NCBI GenBank assembly: GCA_034769895.1 | Contig: CM068373.1 | Span: forward strand, 24,507,120 to 24,571,119 | Length of the DNA stretch: 64,000 bases | Reading direction: 5' to 3' | DNA from: Magicicada septendecula | Lineage: Eukaryota; Arthropoda; Insecta; Hemiptera; Cicadidae | Part shown: piece after piece, positions 1 to 12,210 of the stretch | Layout: each line of letters begins with the position of its first letter | How positions within the stretch are numbered: the stretch's first letter is position 1 | Notes under the pieces: generated by a model | What the model was told of the DNA's origin: nothing | The model's database searches: none | Seen by the model: the letters and a program-made list of their open reading frames with translations, nothing else | Translations under genes and position numbers: made by a program

Positions 1-2745
1 TTTTAAGGAAAATTAAAATTACATACTAGTAGTAAATATTAAATTAAAAGTAAATGAAATATAGAGAAGTGTTAAATAATAAAAGTGTTATTCTTATGGC
101 TGCTAACTCTATTGCTAACAATCTATGGTATAAAGAAGCAAAGAGAATTATCATAGAGTACGTTACAACTAAATTTGTTTAGGATATAAATAGACCTAAA
201 CAACCTTGTTTAGTGCACAAACAATATTGATTGAAAATAGTGTTAGGAAAGTCACAAGGCGCAATAATATTATGACATAAGGCTGAAATTTTTCATGTTG
301 TGTCATGCATATCGTAACACGTTATTTGTAAAAAAGTAAATAGAAATAATTTTACAAAAATTATCACATTAGAGTAATTAAAATCCTGTTATGTATAGTA
401 ATATAATTAAAATTAGTAACTTATTAATAACATTACTGTCTTGTGTGTCTGAAAGATAACGCACTTTGTAACAACGGTAGAAGAGAAATAACGATGTATA
501 CCACGTACGTAAAAATATAATTTTGTGCAGGCATTCCCTTATCAAAAGGTTTCTCCAACCGTCCTATTTCTATTCTGGACGGCTGAAGCAAATTGATAAG
601 TCAATAAGGGATGATGCAAATGTATTCCCGCTCTCGTCCTCCAATAGTTGAAGTTTAATTCAGTTACAAGGGTTCTTTGGTCCTAGTTCTGTGTTTACGT
701 TAGTCAGCGCAAGAGAAACTTGAATGCGTTCGCAAACACTACGGCGCCTCTTGCCGGATTAAATTAAGAAAAGATTAATTTAGACATTAGTGTTAGGACA
801 ATATCGTAGACGCCAAATTACCTTAAGGGAGGTTCTGTACATTTAAATTTGAGAGATTAGTTTATATATGACTCATATGATTCGTTATATATCGTTACTC
901 ATGCAATTTATAATAAGAAGCCTAAAATATAAATAAGAAATACATATTTGTATAACCAGTTACATAAACTTTGATAACTATTTTAAGTATACTAAGATTA
1001 TAAATTAATTTTTAACGCTTGCAAAAATGTTCGTAATTTCTTTTCTCCAATTCATTTTTCTTTTTCTCCTTCTTGAGTTTATTCATCGTGAACGTGACTT
1101 GTTACGCTAAAATGCTTTGCAAATTGTATACTGTAGCCTCAATTCTTTTTCCGCACTAAAGAATTTGGTTCCCATCTCGCTGTGTGGTTTTCAATTTTTT
1201 TTTTCTTTTTCAGCTCTTGTTTTTGCTATTCTCTCTATGTCTCTATCTGTAACCCCTTTTTCATCGTTTATATAGCAACATACCTAACATGGCTTATTTA
1301 TTTTTGTTGTGTTGTAATATTTTTTAAACAACATATTTCACCTTATCTTTTCAGTAATCTCTGATACACCCATTTATATTCATAGTTGTTTTATTTGAGT
1401 TTTGAATTTTCCAGCTTAGTGTATGATGCATAAAATTAGACGGCCGTATGAGGTTCTTTTACATCAGTTTTTGCTTGTTAAGTATTTGCCGTTCCATACA
1501 AGGTTATTGGCTGCATACAACGACTATTTTCTAACCTTTGAAAATTCGTATCATTTGTGTATTATCGTAGAATACTGCAATTTGCAAATTTCTGTTCTTC
1601 AATTATCGTAGAATAATTAAGGTGTTATAATTATGTGTAGTTCAAACACTAAAATTCTTTTTTGTACATATGTTACCGTTAAAGTGGATAATTCAGTTAT
1701 TACATGACATAACTATGTATTTCATGATTTACCTGAACTAAAATGTCAAATAAATACATTATTTTAAACTCTGCCTAGTTATTCCATGAAATAACTAGTT
1801 ATTTTATAAACTGATAATGAGTAGTAAAAGCCTTTGAAAAATAAATTTAATATTACGGCTAGATTAGTTGAACAGTAATAAAAAATTACACAGTATAATG
1901 TTTTTGCACAGTATAGTCCGTGTTTATTTAACTGAATTTTAAGTTTTCCAACTAGGATTATATAAAAAATTACTATTTTATCCATCACAAATCACATCAA
2001 ACGTAAAATAAATGATTTAAAATGTTTCACTAAAGATCCAATAATTTATAACATTTTCTTAAATTTATAATCCTTTAAATATAACTATTTAAAAACATAA
2101 CATTTTTAAGAATACTATAAATCTTAATAAGTTTCGAAAAACATCCGGAATCTTGCTTGGATTCGCTAATATAATAATAATAATAATATATAATTTTTTA
2201 AAGTTTATGTTTTATATTAGTCATTTTAATTAGGCCCGCAGGTAAAAATTTTTACTCTGTTAAAAAAATATTATAAAATATATGAAAAAAAAATCAAAAT
2301 ATAATCAGTGTTTACATCAATATTAGAATAACTAAAATAAACCCAATAACTACAAGACTTCTTGACTAGCACTTGGAATTCTAATTTCAAACAAAAATTT
2401 TATTATTAAAAAGTTATATAGTAAATTCATCATTTATATTAGGTGTAAGAACTTTGTATGATACTGTACCTAAAATATATTTAAGAACATCTGGATTATT
2501 CCTTGAATACCTGATTTTATTAAAATTGTCATGTAAAAGAAAAATATGATGATAAATAATATAACCGGTTCAAAGAGCGTTCACGTACCGTCCAGTTCAA
2601 AAGTATCGCATTGTTTAAAAGAAAAGGCGACAGAAATTTCAGAGAATTTGAATTCTCCATATTTTTTAATGTTTTTAATCATACAACGCAACACAACCTA
2701 CACAACATTGCTTTTAACAGAAAGTTTACTTGATTTTTACACCCT
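1..2745. other. Unassigned AT-rich DNA
   Basis: No recognisable gene or element apart from the small hairpin listed at 532-613. Reading frames here are short and rich in Phe, Leu, Ile and Tyr, as expected of random AT-rich sequence. About 700-760 is less AT-rich, but I see no motif in it. Confidence 0.6.
532..613. repeat. Imperfect hairpin, about 80 bp
   Basis: The outer arms TTCCCTTATC and ATAAGGGA, the middle pair TTATCAA and TTGATAA, and the inner pair CCGTCC and GGACGG fold toward one centre with several unpaired stretches. It could be a tiny foldback element remnant or chance. No transcript evidence can be drawn from sequence alone. Confidence 0.3.
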
Positions 2746-2749
2746 GTGC

Positions 2750-3175
2750 AAATCATATTCTATTTCAGTAAGAATATTATTTATTCAATTGCACTCTACA
2801 AAGCATTGAAGGAATTCAGGACACCAACACATTTAATTAAATTAATCGAGAATCTCTCTATCGAAAATAGAATGAAAAGTTCAAGCGCAGAAAACCGTGT
2901 TACGTTCTTTCAGGACTTGAATTCGATTCTTACAAGGAGATAGTCTGTCATATTTGTTATTTTATCTAGCACCAGAAAAAGCGATAAGGGTCCAAAATAA
3001 ACACAAGAGGTACGAACGTAAACAAACGTATACAACATTTGTATACATAGGGTTGTATTGATAGGGTGGTGATATTGATCTAATTGCCAGGACAAAACGA
3101 TATCTCATTAGTGCCTTTACAGCATTAGAAGAAGCTTCAAGTAAAATTGGACTGCAGATAATATAACGTGTCGGC
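2750..3175 (+). mobile_element. Decayed LINE reverse-transcriptase fragment
   Basis: Two blocks read like the RT of insect non-LTR retrotransposons. The first (about 2790-2880) gives ALKEFRTPTHLIKLIENL, the helix that follows the first catalytic region. The second (about 3065-3160) gives GGDIDLIARTKR and then SAFTALEEASSKIGLQ, where families usually have YADDIDIIGR, then the thumb-side helix and KIGL.N. The two blocks lie in the same order as in a LINE RT, but the connection is broken and the catalytic FADD-like box is altered. Upstream endonuclease and downstream 3' end are absent. It is an old, dead copy; the clade is not assigned. Confidence 0.65.
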
Positions 3176-5390
3176 TACGTCATAATCCAGGGAACCTGTG
3201 ATAATTGACGCTAGCCAATTATACAGGCTGCCTACGTTGTAACAAACTGAAACTCAAAACACAAGACTAACAAAATTACAATTAATCTAATTATAGGAAA
3301 CAAGGGGAAGCGTTTAACTGATTTATGCACTCACTTTAGTAGGTAACAAAGATGACATCCCTTTTATTCACATAGTATATGTAACACATTACAAATAAAG
3401 ATATTATTTACTCTGAGATTGTAAGGGGGTTTTCTATCTAAAATAAAATGATCATTTAGATAATGAGTTTACCTCGGATCCGAGTCTTTCTTTTTCTTGT
3501 TAAGAATTTTCAAATTTACCATACTTGATTATATGATTACATTATTCCTTAAGTACCATTTGAAGAATGGTTTTATTTAGTTGAGCAACTTTTGAATTTA
3601 CGTAACGAAAGTTAAGTTACAATGTATGATTACAAGAATTGGTGGTTACACCAGTTTAAATCTTAGAGCTTATTGATTGTCTTTTGAAAGTCTTTTTCAT
3701 CTTTAAGTACTTATATTCTAAAATATGTATAACTCACGGAAGACGAGCTCCCGCGTCACCTCTTATATTATGGTTAACTGTCCGTGTCTTGACGAATGAT
3801 TCTTCCGTACTCTCGTAGTCGTGGATTGTCCTAGGGGTAGTCTGTCCAGTAACGATGAAATGGATATATGATGGTGCCAGCTAACGTGAAGTCGTCAGGA
3901 TTTTCGGCGATAGAGTAAAGGCAGTATAGGTCCAAGTCGTCACTTTTCACTGTTATTCACATCACCTGTTTAATTGCACCGTCGTGTTGGAGCTTACTTA
4001 TTGTTTGTACATTATGTTGGAATTTTTTTTAACTTGAACAATATTTGACTGGTTATTTAAATTACAGGAGATGTCACCTCTTACACACGTTTTTCCTTTT
4101 TCTTACATGTTTGTTTCACAAAAATTTACTCACTACATTTTCGTTACTTATGTCTAGCTGTCCACACGTTTAGTGGAAGTTAACACTTAAATTAAAATAC
4201 ACACAAAATAACATTTTGTGAAGAGCCCCAGCGTGGAGCTGTTTAGAGGTAGAAAGCCGCATCGTTAATCCCTAGTTGTTACAACAGGAAAGTTGCAACA
4301 ACGCGGAGCGAATACTCCGCCATAATATAGTTCCATCTTTTATTTAATACTACAGTCTTACAGTTAGACAAAATAAACAAATGAGATTTTCCTCGTATAC
4401 TGAAATTATTACACCTATTACTAGTGACTTTAAATTATTAATTCTTTATATGATGGTTTACACGTATTTCTTATTAATGCCGGCTCGGTATATAAGTTGA
4501 ATCCGGAATTCACAGATCATAGCATGATAAGTATAATAAAGGTTAACAGTTTTATTCTTTAACTTTTGCTTTCACAATTTTAATTAATTAATACTAGTTA
4601 AATTTTCTTATTTAAGTCTCATCACTACCATGAGTTAGTCCAGGGGTAATTGGTTTAAGAGTGCGATTTAATGTTTTTTAACTAACTTCCCATTCTTCGA
4701 TTTTTATTATTAAATTTTTATTTATTTTTTTTATTTAAATCGTCACAATAAACTTGAAAAAAAATATATGCTACAGTACGTTTGTGTACGTTACTGTCCA
4801 TTGTCGCAATTAGTTAAAAAACTGCTAAATTTGTATGAATAATTAATACTGTCAGTAGTTACAAATGTGTATTGAAAGCTCTGAGTAACCAGTAAACGGG
4901 GACACCTAACGTACAGGTCGGTACAGGCATACCACGCCACACACAAGGTAAGAGTGTGTATAGTGTAAGTGATATGTATGTGTGAAACAAGTAGAAACCG
5001 GCGTGGCGTCACTCCTAAATAAATGTGAATTAACTAATTAATTTATTTAAATTTAGGTAAGTCCGCCAAAGTTATGACAAAGCAAATTACGCTACGTTAT
5101 TAATAATATTAATAATACACACACATGTGCAAAATTTAGTGCGAAACAAACAATCCATTTGTATGCAGTGTAAATAAAAGTTAATAGTAATCAGAATAAT
5201 TAAAGTATGAAAAAAACTATTAATATACAATTATACATAAAAATTACCGATCGTTTGAACATTGTGTAATAACCAAAAGACTTCGCATGTTGGGAATAAA
5301 ATTAAAATAATAACGAAAAATAATCGAATCTCTAAAGGGACGCTTGACAAATTACTATAACAGTATAATTCGTGCACGGAGTGGTTGAAA
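3176..5390. other. Unassigned intergenic DNA
   Basis: No family recognised. The block 3720-3960 is less AT-rich but gives no frame I can identify. A TATATAAG string lies at about 4491 with no other promoter support. At 5051-5062 a pyrimidine-rich run ending in AG directly abuts GTAAGT (see findings). Confidence 0.5.
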
Positions 5391-5411
5391 CATGACTTTT
5401 GCCCCCGACAG

Positions 5412-5698
5412 TATAAATAAGCGAGGATCGCAAGCCTCGATCCCCAGTCTAATCAAACACATCGGGAGCCGAAGACTATGCCCGACTGCATAGCATCCGA
5501 GGTCGATAAACGAGCAGTATGGAGATACACCGTCCCAGGCATCTGAGTGATGAATGGACCAGGAGGACCGGGCGACGGACACCAGGAGGACAAGACGACG
5601 GACACCAGGACGACCAGACGACGACGGAGGATCGACACAGGGCACAGGACTCAAGATCGTGACGAGGAATCATTGAGTCTTACCGCATAAACAATAAG
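5412..5698 (+). promoter_or_regulatory. Core-promoter-like block with downstream donor-like site
   Basis: TATAAATA at 5412-5419 is followed 34 nt later by CCCAGTCT (A at 5446), close to the arthropod TCAGT initiator. The next 200 bp are clearly GC-richer than the surroundings and contain three imperfect copies of a GACGGACACCAGGA unit (about 5571-5615). A possible 5' splice site, AAGGTAACAT, occurs near 5698. This layout would suit either the U3/R part of an old LTR or the first exon of a transcript. No coding frame of known type is present, so the assignment rests on motifs only. Confidence 0.3.
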
Positions 5699-6333
5699 GT
5701 AACATGAAACCATTTTTCTCGTCAACAAACAGGTCATGAAAGACATTAAAGAAAGTGCAAAGTGACAATGATAAACTCTAATTGTGTAAGTAGTACCCTA
5801 ATTGTAAAATTTAAATGGTTAAATTATAGTAATAGATTATACGAATTTTATAACGATTTTTAACATTTGCAAAATTATTATTATTTTTTGGAAATTGTAA
5901 AGTATCATAAATATTTATTTGATTCGAAAGCTGAGTGATATTTCCTGAATACGATATTTATGTGTACGTGCACATAGCAAAGCAATAATAAGGAAAATAT
6001 TCAATTTAAAAGAAATAAAATCTGAGCAATTCGATTACAAATATTTTTAGATTATAAAAACTTATATATATTCATGTTTATGTATACATGTCAATTTATA
6101 TTTTGTGAATTAGATTTATGTTAATGTTATTTATATAGTTACAATAATTATGTGTAGGCTGAGCACACACAACAAAACGCATTATGGGAATAATAATGAA
6201 TTTTTAATTCGTAATTTGAGATTTTATTTAATAAATTTTTAAATTATTTTACAAACTCAATATAATATAAGAAGTATTATTATTTAAAAGAAACCCTACA
6301 CTTTTTCTTGTATATAGCAAAATCGTCTGTGTA

Positions 6334-6369
<36 letters not shown>

Positions 6370-7689
6370 GCGATGTACAAGGTCGCGTAGAATAAATAAG
6401 TCGATATCAAGAGATGGAATGTTTGGCTTTAATCAAAGATTTTCTTAAATTTAGACGACACAGAGTTTACTACAGTTTATATGAGCACAACAAAATTAAT
6501 AGAAAGTTTTTTTTATACGAACAATATAAATAGTTCTGTTTAAATAAATAAATAAATTACTGCTTCTTTTGTAAATAAAATGAATGAACAGTTTCTGTTG
6601 ACCTTCATTATTACTTTAAAATAATTCCTACACACTAATAACATACACGTTAATTTCTATAAATTTCTATGTCTTATAAGTTTATAATTGTTTTATTTAG
6701 TTTATTATAAATGGGTTCACTTCCCTGAATAAGATGAATGATGCGGTGTTTCTCCTGGTTTCCTGGTGAGTGTTGACAGCTGCTCCTTCCAGGTAGGCGT
6801 CAGGATACCGCCGCTCCTCCTGTGGTTCTTCTTCAGGAACTCCTCCTGTGATTCAAGCTCTCAGGATCGTTGTACGGGTTGGGTACTTCTATGACAATAT
6901 TCAATTATTAATTATTAGTTAATTAGGCTATGTAGCTCTGGCAACTTGATGTGTTCATAGAAACCTAATCGGACAATCTTGAAACTATTACCGAATTAGC
7001 ACTCGAATATCAGTCGCGCACTTTACTATTAGTGTTCGTAACTCCTGACAGACCTATCGTACTGAATCAGAGTTAACGATTACACATTATAGAGAGTAGC
7101 GATACTGCTTTTTATGAGTACTACTGTAGACTGCCTTGCATCTCGTCACACGTATCAAATCAACTGATATATTAGCCCATCTGATTGGTCAAAACTATTC
7201 CCTCACCCATTCACTACAGTCCAGATAACATTCTACTTGTAAGAAATTGCATATGGGCAATGTAAAACGTGCAAAATAAACCGGTATAATATTATTACTT
7301 TTCTTGTGGGTGATAAAACCTTTTTTTATGAAAAACTCATATATTTTGTACTTTATATCGTTAACAAACATTACTACCAGATTGGTCTTATTTTTATGCA
7401 CAATCTGGTGTCAGTCTTATGTCAGACTTTTGCTTTACATAAAAGTTATTTAATTCAATTTGTTTTTTATTGTTAATTCGTAACACAGTTATCCACACGC
7501 GCACACGCGCACTCGCCATATGCCTATGGATACGTTCGCACTAATTCACAACACTCATATTTTTTTATACAGTCAAAAATTAACTTAATCCAACAATTCT
7601 GACATGATTCTTACTGTCTATAATACAATGTTCTAACACGCAACTTTAACTTTGACCAGTTCTCATTGAAACGTGCTATCATATGTTAG
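5699..7689. other. Unassigned DNA around a GT microsatellite
   Basis: Mostly AT-rich filler. 6720-6860 is GC-richer, with CTCCT-type repeats in a pyrimidine-rich run, but it yields no family match. Nothing else is supported here. Confidence 0.5.
6339..6368. repeat. (GT)n microsatellite
   Basis: About fifteen uninterrupted GT units preceded by a short GTAT run. Confidence 0.95.
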
Positions 7690-8410
7690 GAGTGAAATTT
7701 ATTATTTTATATGCAAATCTCTCCCATTGCAAATATATATGCTGCCAACAAACTACCATTACGCCCTACACCTCAGAACTTTGAAATAGCCACAAAAAAT
7801 ATAGAGGTAGTAATAGAGTTGATATACTTTGTCTTCAAACACTGAAATAGGAAGAAGAATATATCTTGCAAATAAAACATATTATGAATTTAAAGAGAAC
7901 CTGGCTCATCTCAAGAAGCACGATATGCAAAATCTGCAGAACACTTATCTGGCCAGTGCTGACATATGCTTCAGAAACCTGGACATTGACAAAAGTAGCA
8001 AAAGACTTCTAGGTTGCTGTGTAAGGCGGATTATAAAATAAATATTAAAAGAGGAGTACAAGAAATTGAAATGTGGCGCAGGCGCAGTAATTATAAATTA
8101 TACCATCTTCACAAAGAGCAGAACATTGTGAAGATAATCAAAATATACAGACTAAGGTGGGTTGGGCACATGGAGTGAATGCAGGAAGGACACTCTACGA
8201 AATATATTTTCTACCAGAAACGAATGGGAAGTAAAAAAATGGGAGACCCCGAAGTAGATTCAAAGACCAGAAAGAGGAGGACCTCGGAAAGCTAAACATA
8301 AGAAACTGGAAAGCTAGGGCATGCAACAGAAAAGAATGGAATTGACAATTGGAGCAGGCCAAGACCCACCGAGGTTTGTAGAGCCACGGCTAATGATGCT
8401 GATTGATTAA
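7690..8410 (+). mobile_element. LINE 3' end (non-LTR retrotransposon), decayed
   Basis: The plus strand reads as the C-terminal third of an insect endonuclease/RT polyprotein. NFEIATKNIEVVIEL (about 7780-7820) precedes EIGRRIYLANKTYYEFKENL (7844-7903). Degenerate blocks follow for the ASETWT region (about 7955-8000), for the KIIKIYRLRWVGHM region near 8137-8172 and for GRPRSRFKDQ near 8240. The 3' end GTAGAGCCACGGCTAATGATG (8378 on) is typical of such elements, where a short GAT-type tail follows the stop. Several stops and shifts break the frame, so no product is made. The upstream RT core and endonuclease are missing (5' truncation). Confidence 0.75.
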
Positions 8411-8894
8411 ATTAATATTTTATTATACAGTACGAATTACAATACCAACTCGACTTTCCTTTATTGTCTTGGTTAGTCCTATGTATTTCGAAAATTTTCT
8501 CATTTCTGTTGTTTTTACTTTAGTCTCGGTTTTACAGAATACGTCGTCACCAAATGCATCGACTATGTTGTAGTATTTTTCTAAATTCCATTACAATTTA
8601 TTTACATCATTTTACTTAAAACATTTTAAATTAAAAAATCCAACATTAAAATTTTAATGTATATTTTTATAGAAACATATAAAACAAGTGACAGTCGGCA
8701 ATAAAATGCGAGAAGGGTAGTAAAAATAAGATTACACTAGATTTTACTTCGCTCTACAGTTTAATTTTATAAAGCTAATAAATATTATATATTCGTTGTT
8801 TAATAACAATTATACTGTTTCCATAAAATCATTTATTGTCTCTACAGTTTAATATGTAATAGATTTTGTTATTTGTAAACTTGGTTTTGTCATA
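8411..8894. other. Unassigned AT-rich spacer
   Basis: Nothing recognised between the two LINE insertions. Confidence 0.6.
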
Positions 8895-8907
8895 TTACTC
8901 GTTATAT

Positions 8908-10055
8908 TATTTTTTTTTTATAAGCGAATTGACCACTTAGGATCACGCTACAACTTTATTTCTTTTTCTTTGCCTGGAGTTTCCTCTGTCTCCAATACTC
9001 CTTCATACGCTCACTGGCTTGTTTCCTTTGATCCTCTGTCCAAGTTCGTCAACTTCTATTAGGTCTTCCTGCATCTTGAAACAATTCCAGATTTTTCACT
9101 GTACTCCTAAATTCACTTATTTCTAACATTTGGGACTCTGTGATATTCGACCTTTCTAAATCTTTTCTAACTTCCTTAATCCACGTTGTAGTGGTCTTCT
9201 TATTCCAGAGGTAGTCGAATATTTGTTTGGTTAATCGATTTTTGTCCATTCTGTATAGATGTCCGATAAATGTCAGCCTCCTCCTCCGCATAGTCTCCGA
9301 GATTCTTTCCACGTTCTGGTAGACTTCCCTATTGCTTCGCAGCTTCCATCCATCTTCAGTCCCAACTGCACCCATGATTTTTCTTAGAATTCTCCTTTCC
9401 AGGACTTCTAGTTTGTCGAGGTTATAGTTCATCGAGAGGCATTCGCTGGCGTAGAGACATTCCGTTTTTACGACGGTGTTGTAATGCCTTATTTTGGCAT
9501 TCCAGGAGATGCATTTCTTGTTGTAGATATTTTTTGTTAATCCATATGCTCTTTCCATTTTTAGAATTCGATCTCCAACAGCTGCTTTTTCTAACTCATT
9601 CTCCTGTATAGTCTCACCCAGGTACTTAAACTTTTTGACTCTTTCAATTCGTCCTATCTCTGTTTCAAGGAATTTTGGTCCATGTTTGTCATTTGTCATA
9701 AATTTGGTCTTTTCAACTGAGATCCTTAGTCCTGTTTGGCTGGCTATCTTTTCCAAGAGATTGATTTGTACGGTTGCTTCTTCTGGGTTTTCTGATAGTA
9801 CCGCAAAGTCATCTGCAAACGCCAGGCAGTTGACTTTAATTCCTCCCGACTTTCTTCCGAGGCATATTGGGTTTATTCCTCGACTCTCCAGTTCCAAGTT
9901 CCAAATTCTCACGATCTTCTCTAGGACACAGTTGAATAGGAGTGGCGATAAGCCATCGCCCTGTCTCACTCCTGTCTTAATTTCGAATGGACGAGAGAGC
10001 TCTCCCATGAACTTCACCCTGGATGTTGTGTTTGTTAGGGTCTCTTTGACTATAT
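8908..10055 (-). mobile_element. 5'-truncated LINE with perfect 13-bp target duplication
   Basis: TTACTCGTTATAT occurs at 8895-8907 and again at 10056-10068, exactly bracketing the element. On the minus strand the element opens inside the RT domain and ends in an A-rich tail. The frame from about 10055 runs 322 codons from the Met at 10017 to a TGA at 9049. In order it shows SRPFEIKTGVRQGDGLSPLLF, the catalytic AFADD box, the ENPEEATVQINLLEKIA helix, KTKFM, KFKYLGETI, an ECLSMNYN block in the position of YGSECWT, RRILRKIMG, RRRLTFIGHLYRMD and AGRPNRS. After the TGA the same frame stays open for another 30 codons (WTEDQRKQASERMKEYW) to a TAA at 8956, so a single in-frame stop interrupts an otherwise good C-terminus. 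The clade is not assigned. The copy looks comparatively young. Confidence 0.9.
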
Positions 10056-10068
10056 TTACTCGTTATAT

Positions 10069-10773
10069 ATATAATATCGTTTTTGTTGCCAAGAATTATT
10101 TTTTGTTCCCATCAAAAATTTACACTTTCAGTCAGTTGTTATTATTTGCTTATTCACCTTGTGTTTTTTTTTTCGTATGAGCCACTGTGGACTACGTTTC
10201 ATTCAACTGGCTCCTCCCTTCTCCTCTTACTCTTCTCCCACATTTCCTTCATTCTTGATCGATATCTCTCCCTCCTTTCGTCAGTTCAAATAACACATGT
10301 CTTTTTCTTGGGTTTCCCTGAAAACCTTGGGCATTTTTTAATTGGTTTTTGAGTGCCAAGTGTTTTTCAATATCTTCTTGAGTAATCTGGATTTCTTCTA
10401 CCACCTTGAATTCATTTACTTTTTTTACCTTGTGCTCGTATATCATACAGCTTACGTTGGCAGCATGTGTGACTCCTCTAAGCTATTTTGACGGTGTACA
10501 AGGGAGTCACTGTTTATTTTCCTTTCATTCGAAAACACTTTATGTCGTGAATTAAATAAACAGAAGTAGCAAGCACGATTACATACTGCAACCTCAAAAT
10601 GTCATCGATTAATGAACTATTGTGATTAAATCATTATTCAATTCCAGATTGTTTCAGTCAGATGATTTTTTTATCACTGTGTCCAACTGTGCAAGTTGTT
10701 AATTGCTTATGTATAGTTATACCGTTTTATTCCCCGTATTTTTGAAATGAAACATAATTATTACGTTGTAGGC
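10069..10773. other. Unassigned segment with a charged open frame (minus strand)
   Basis: From 10446 to 10249 the minus strand is open for 65 codons (VNEFKVVEEIQITQEDIEKH, then GNPRKRHVLFELTKGGRDID). In another frame it continues as RMKEMWEKSKRRREEPVE. The composition (charged, few rare residues) looks protein-like rather than random, but I recognise no family. It might be a piece of another retroelement's polyprotein. The remaining sequence is AT-rich and empty. Confidence 0.35.
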
Positions 10774-11395
10774 CTATTAGAAGTGCTTACCGGGCTGGTT
10801 GGCCGTGTTCTACGGTTTATAGACGAACCAAACGTTTCAACACCACCACTGGCTCCCATCATCGGTGGAATTCAAAGAATTCGAGACTACCTGACCGCGG
10901 GTTGGTAACGTCAGGCCCACAGTACTGTGGTAAAGGCTGAAGGTGTCGCGCCGTGCTACCTGTACTTATAAATTCACCAAATCCCACGTACAGGTAAAAA
11001 TTACACCATGAGCCAATCAAAATAAAAAAGGTGTATGATTGGCGTCCATCGCGCTATGCCATCAGGTAGTCAACAATTGTTTTCCCCGGAGTACTGTGGT
11101 GAAGGCTAATGATTTCCCCCGTTGCTACCTGTATACTAATTGTTTACCGTGCTGTTTGGCCGTGGTCTACGTTTTACAGACAAACCAAACTTTATAAGTT
11201 CAGGTAGTATCGCGGGACATCTTCAGACTTTACTATAGTACTGTTGGCCTGACTTTAACAACCCGCGTTCAGGTAGCCTCAAATTCTTTGAATTCCACTG
11301 ATGATGGCAGCCAGTGGCGCTGTCGAAAAGTTTGGCTTGTCTGTAAACCGTAGGCCACGATCAAGCAGCCCGGTAAACACTTCTAATACAACTGA
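10774..11395. repeat. Long palindrome of Penelope-type terminal sequence
   Basis: The left arm (10774-10973) is the reverse complement of the right arm (about 11192-11395), beginning ATTAGAAGTGCTTACCGGGC and ending GCCCGGTAAACACTTCTAAT. Each arm holds a GATGATGG...GTTGAAACGTTTGG or GTCGAAAAGTTTGG block, the signature that in this window also follows Penelope-like coding remnants. The centre repeats part of the arm again: GGCCGTGGTCTACG at 11160 and the AGTACTGTGGTRAAGGCT block at 10922 and 11091. The structure therefore grew by more than one rearrangement. No coding sequence survives inside. The Penelope assignment is by analogy with the trailers at 59.7 and 61.9 kb. Confidence 0.6.
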
Positions 11396-11689
11396 CACCG
11401 GCCGTGAAACCCTTAGAATAATTAGTACGTTTTTGCTATTCTATATACTATTAATTTTATTTCACTTTAATGAAATGCTATTAACATGTTAACGTTGATT
11501 TAATGATGTTCGTGTAATTATACGTAATTTAGCAAATACTTTGATAAAACTCTTTATCAATACCTTTGGTTTGCGTTAGATTTTCACGGACAGATATAAT
11601 ATTATGAAGTTTAGATGCCACCCCCTCCCCTTTGAAAGGCGGTGGTAAGCCAGTAAGGTAAATGTTTAGTATTTAAATTGAAAAATGAT

Positions 11690-12210
11690 TTATAAAATCA
11701 TAAAAATTACAAACACATAAATAATAATAAAAACATTAATGAAAAATGAGCTACATTCACATACGTAAATAATAGGATGATAAAAATGTACAAAAATACA
11801 GACATTAAAATAGCTTTCAAAACAAACAACAGCATACAAAAACTGAGTAACCCACACAACAAAGATAATACAATGACTAATGGAATATACAAAATTTAAT
11901 GCCAAATCTGCAATAGGACAAACAAAAAACTACTGAAATAGTCATTTGGAAAACTTGAACGCATTCAAATACCAGAAATATATAAATCCAATTTGGCTAC
12001 ACATGCAATAAGTACAGGACACGAATTCCCAGATATAACCAACATAACACTAATAAAACCCATATCACACAAAGGCGCCATAATGAACATATGGGAAAAT
12101 TTACAAATATATAAACACAAAACACAAGACAAAAGAATACTTGAACTTATACAAACCAACACAAAACTCGACACAATTTCAAAAACACTTAACATTGGAA
12201 ACAATTAAAA
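11690..12210 (+). mobile_element. Penelope-like element: linker and GIY-YIG endonuclease fragment
   Basis: In order, the plus strand gives MYKNTDIKIAFKTNNSIQKL (about 11784-11843), the connector that precedes the nuclease in Penelope-like elements, and then GIYKI (11881) followed by a Cys-x2-Cys type block and IGQT. After that comes an open C-terminal part from about 11942 to the stop at 12206, with SNLATHAISTGHEFPD and MNIWENLQIYKHKTQDKRIL. GIY and IGQT are the two strands of the nuclease fold, and the Glu of WENLQIYK sits where the catalytic glutamate is expected. The frame is interrupted around the GIY-YIG junction and the RT domain is absent, so this is a dead 3' portion. Confidence 0.8.

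Noticed and set aside
5355-5673. Overlapping 60-100-codon minus-strand frames
   Set aside because: They lie in a GC-rich repetitive block with no domain signal; three overlapping frames in one place indicate composition rather than a gene.
9635-10180. 181-codon plus-strand frame
   Set aside because: Antisense shadow of the LINE RT on the minus strand.
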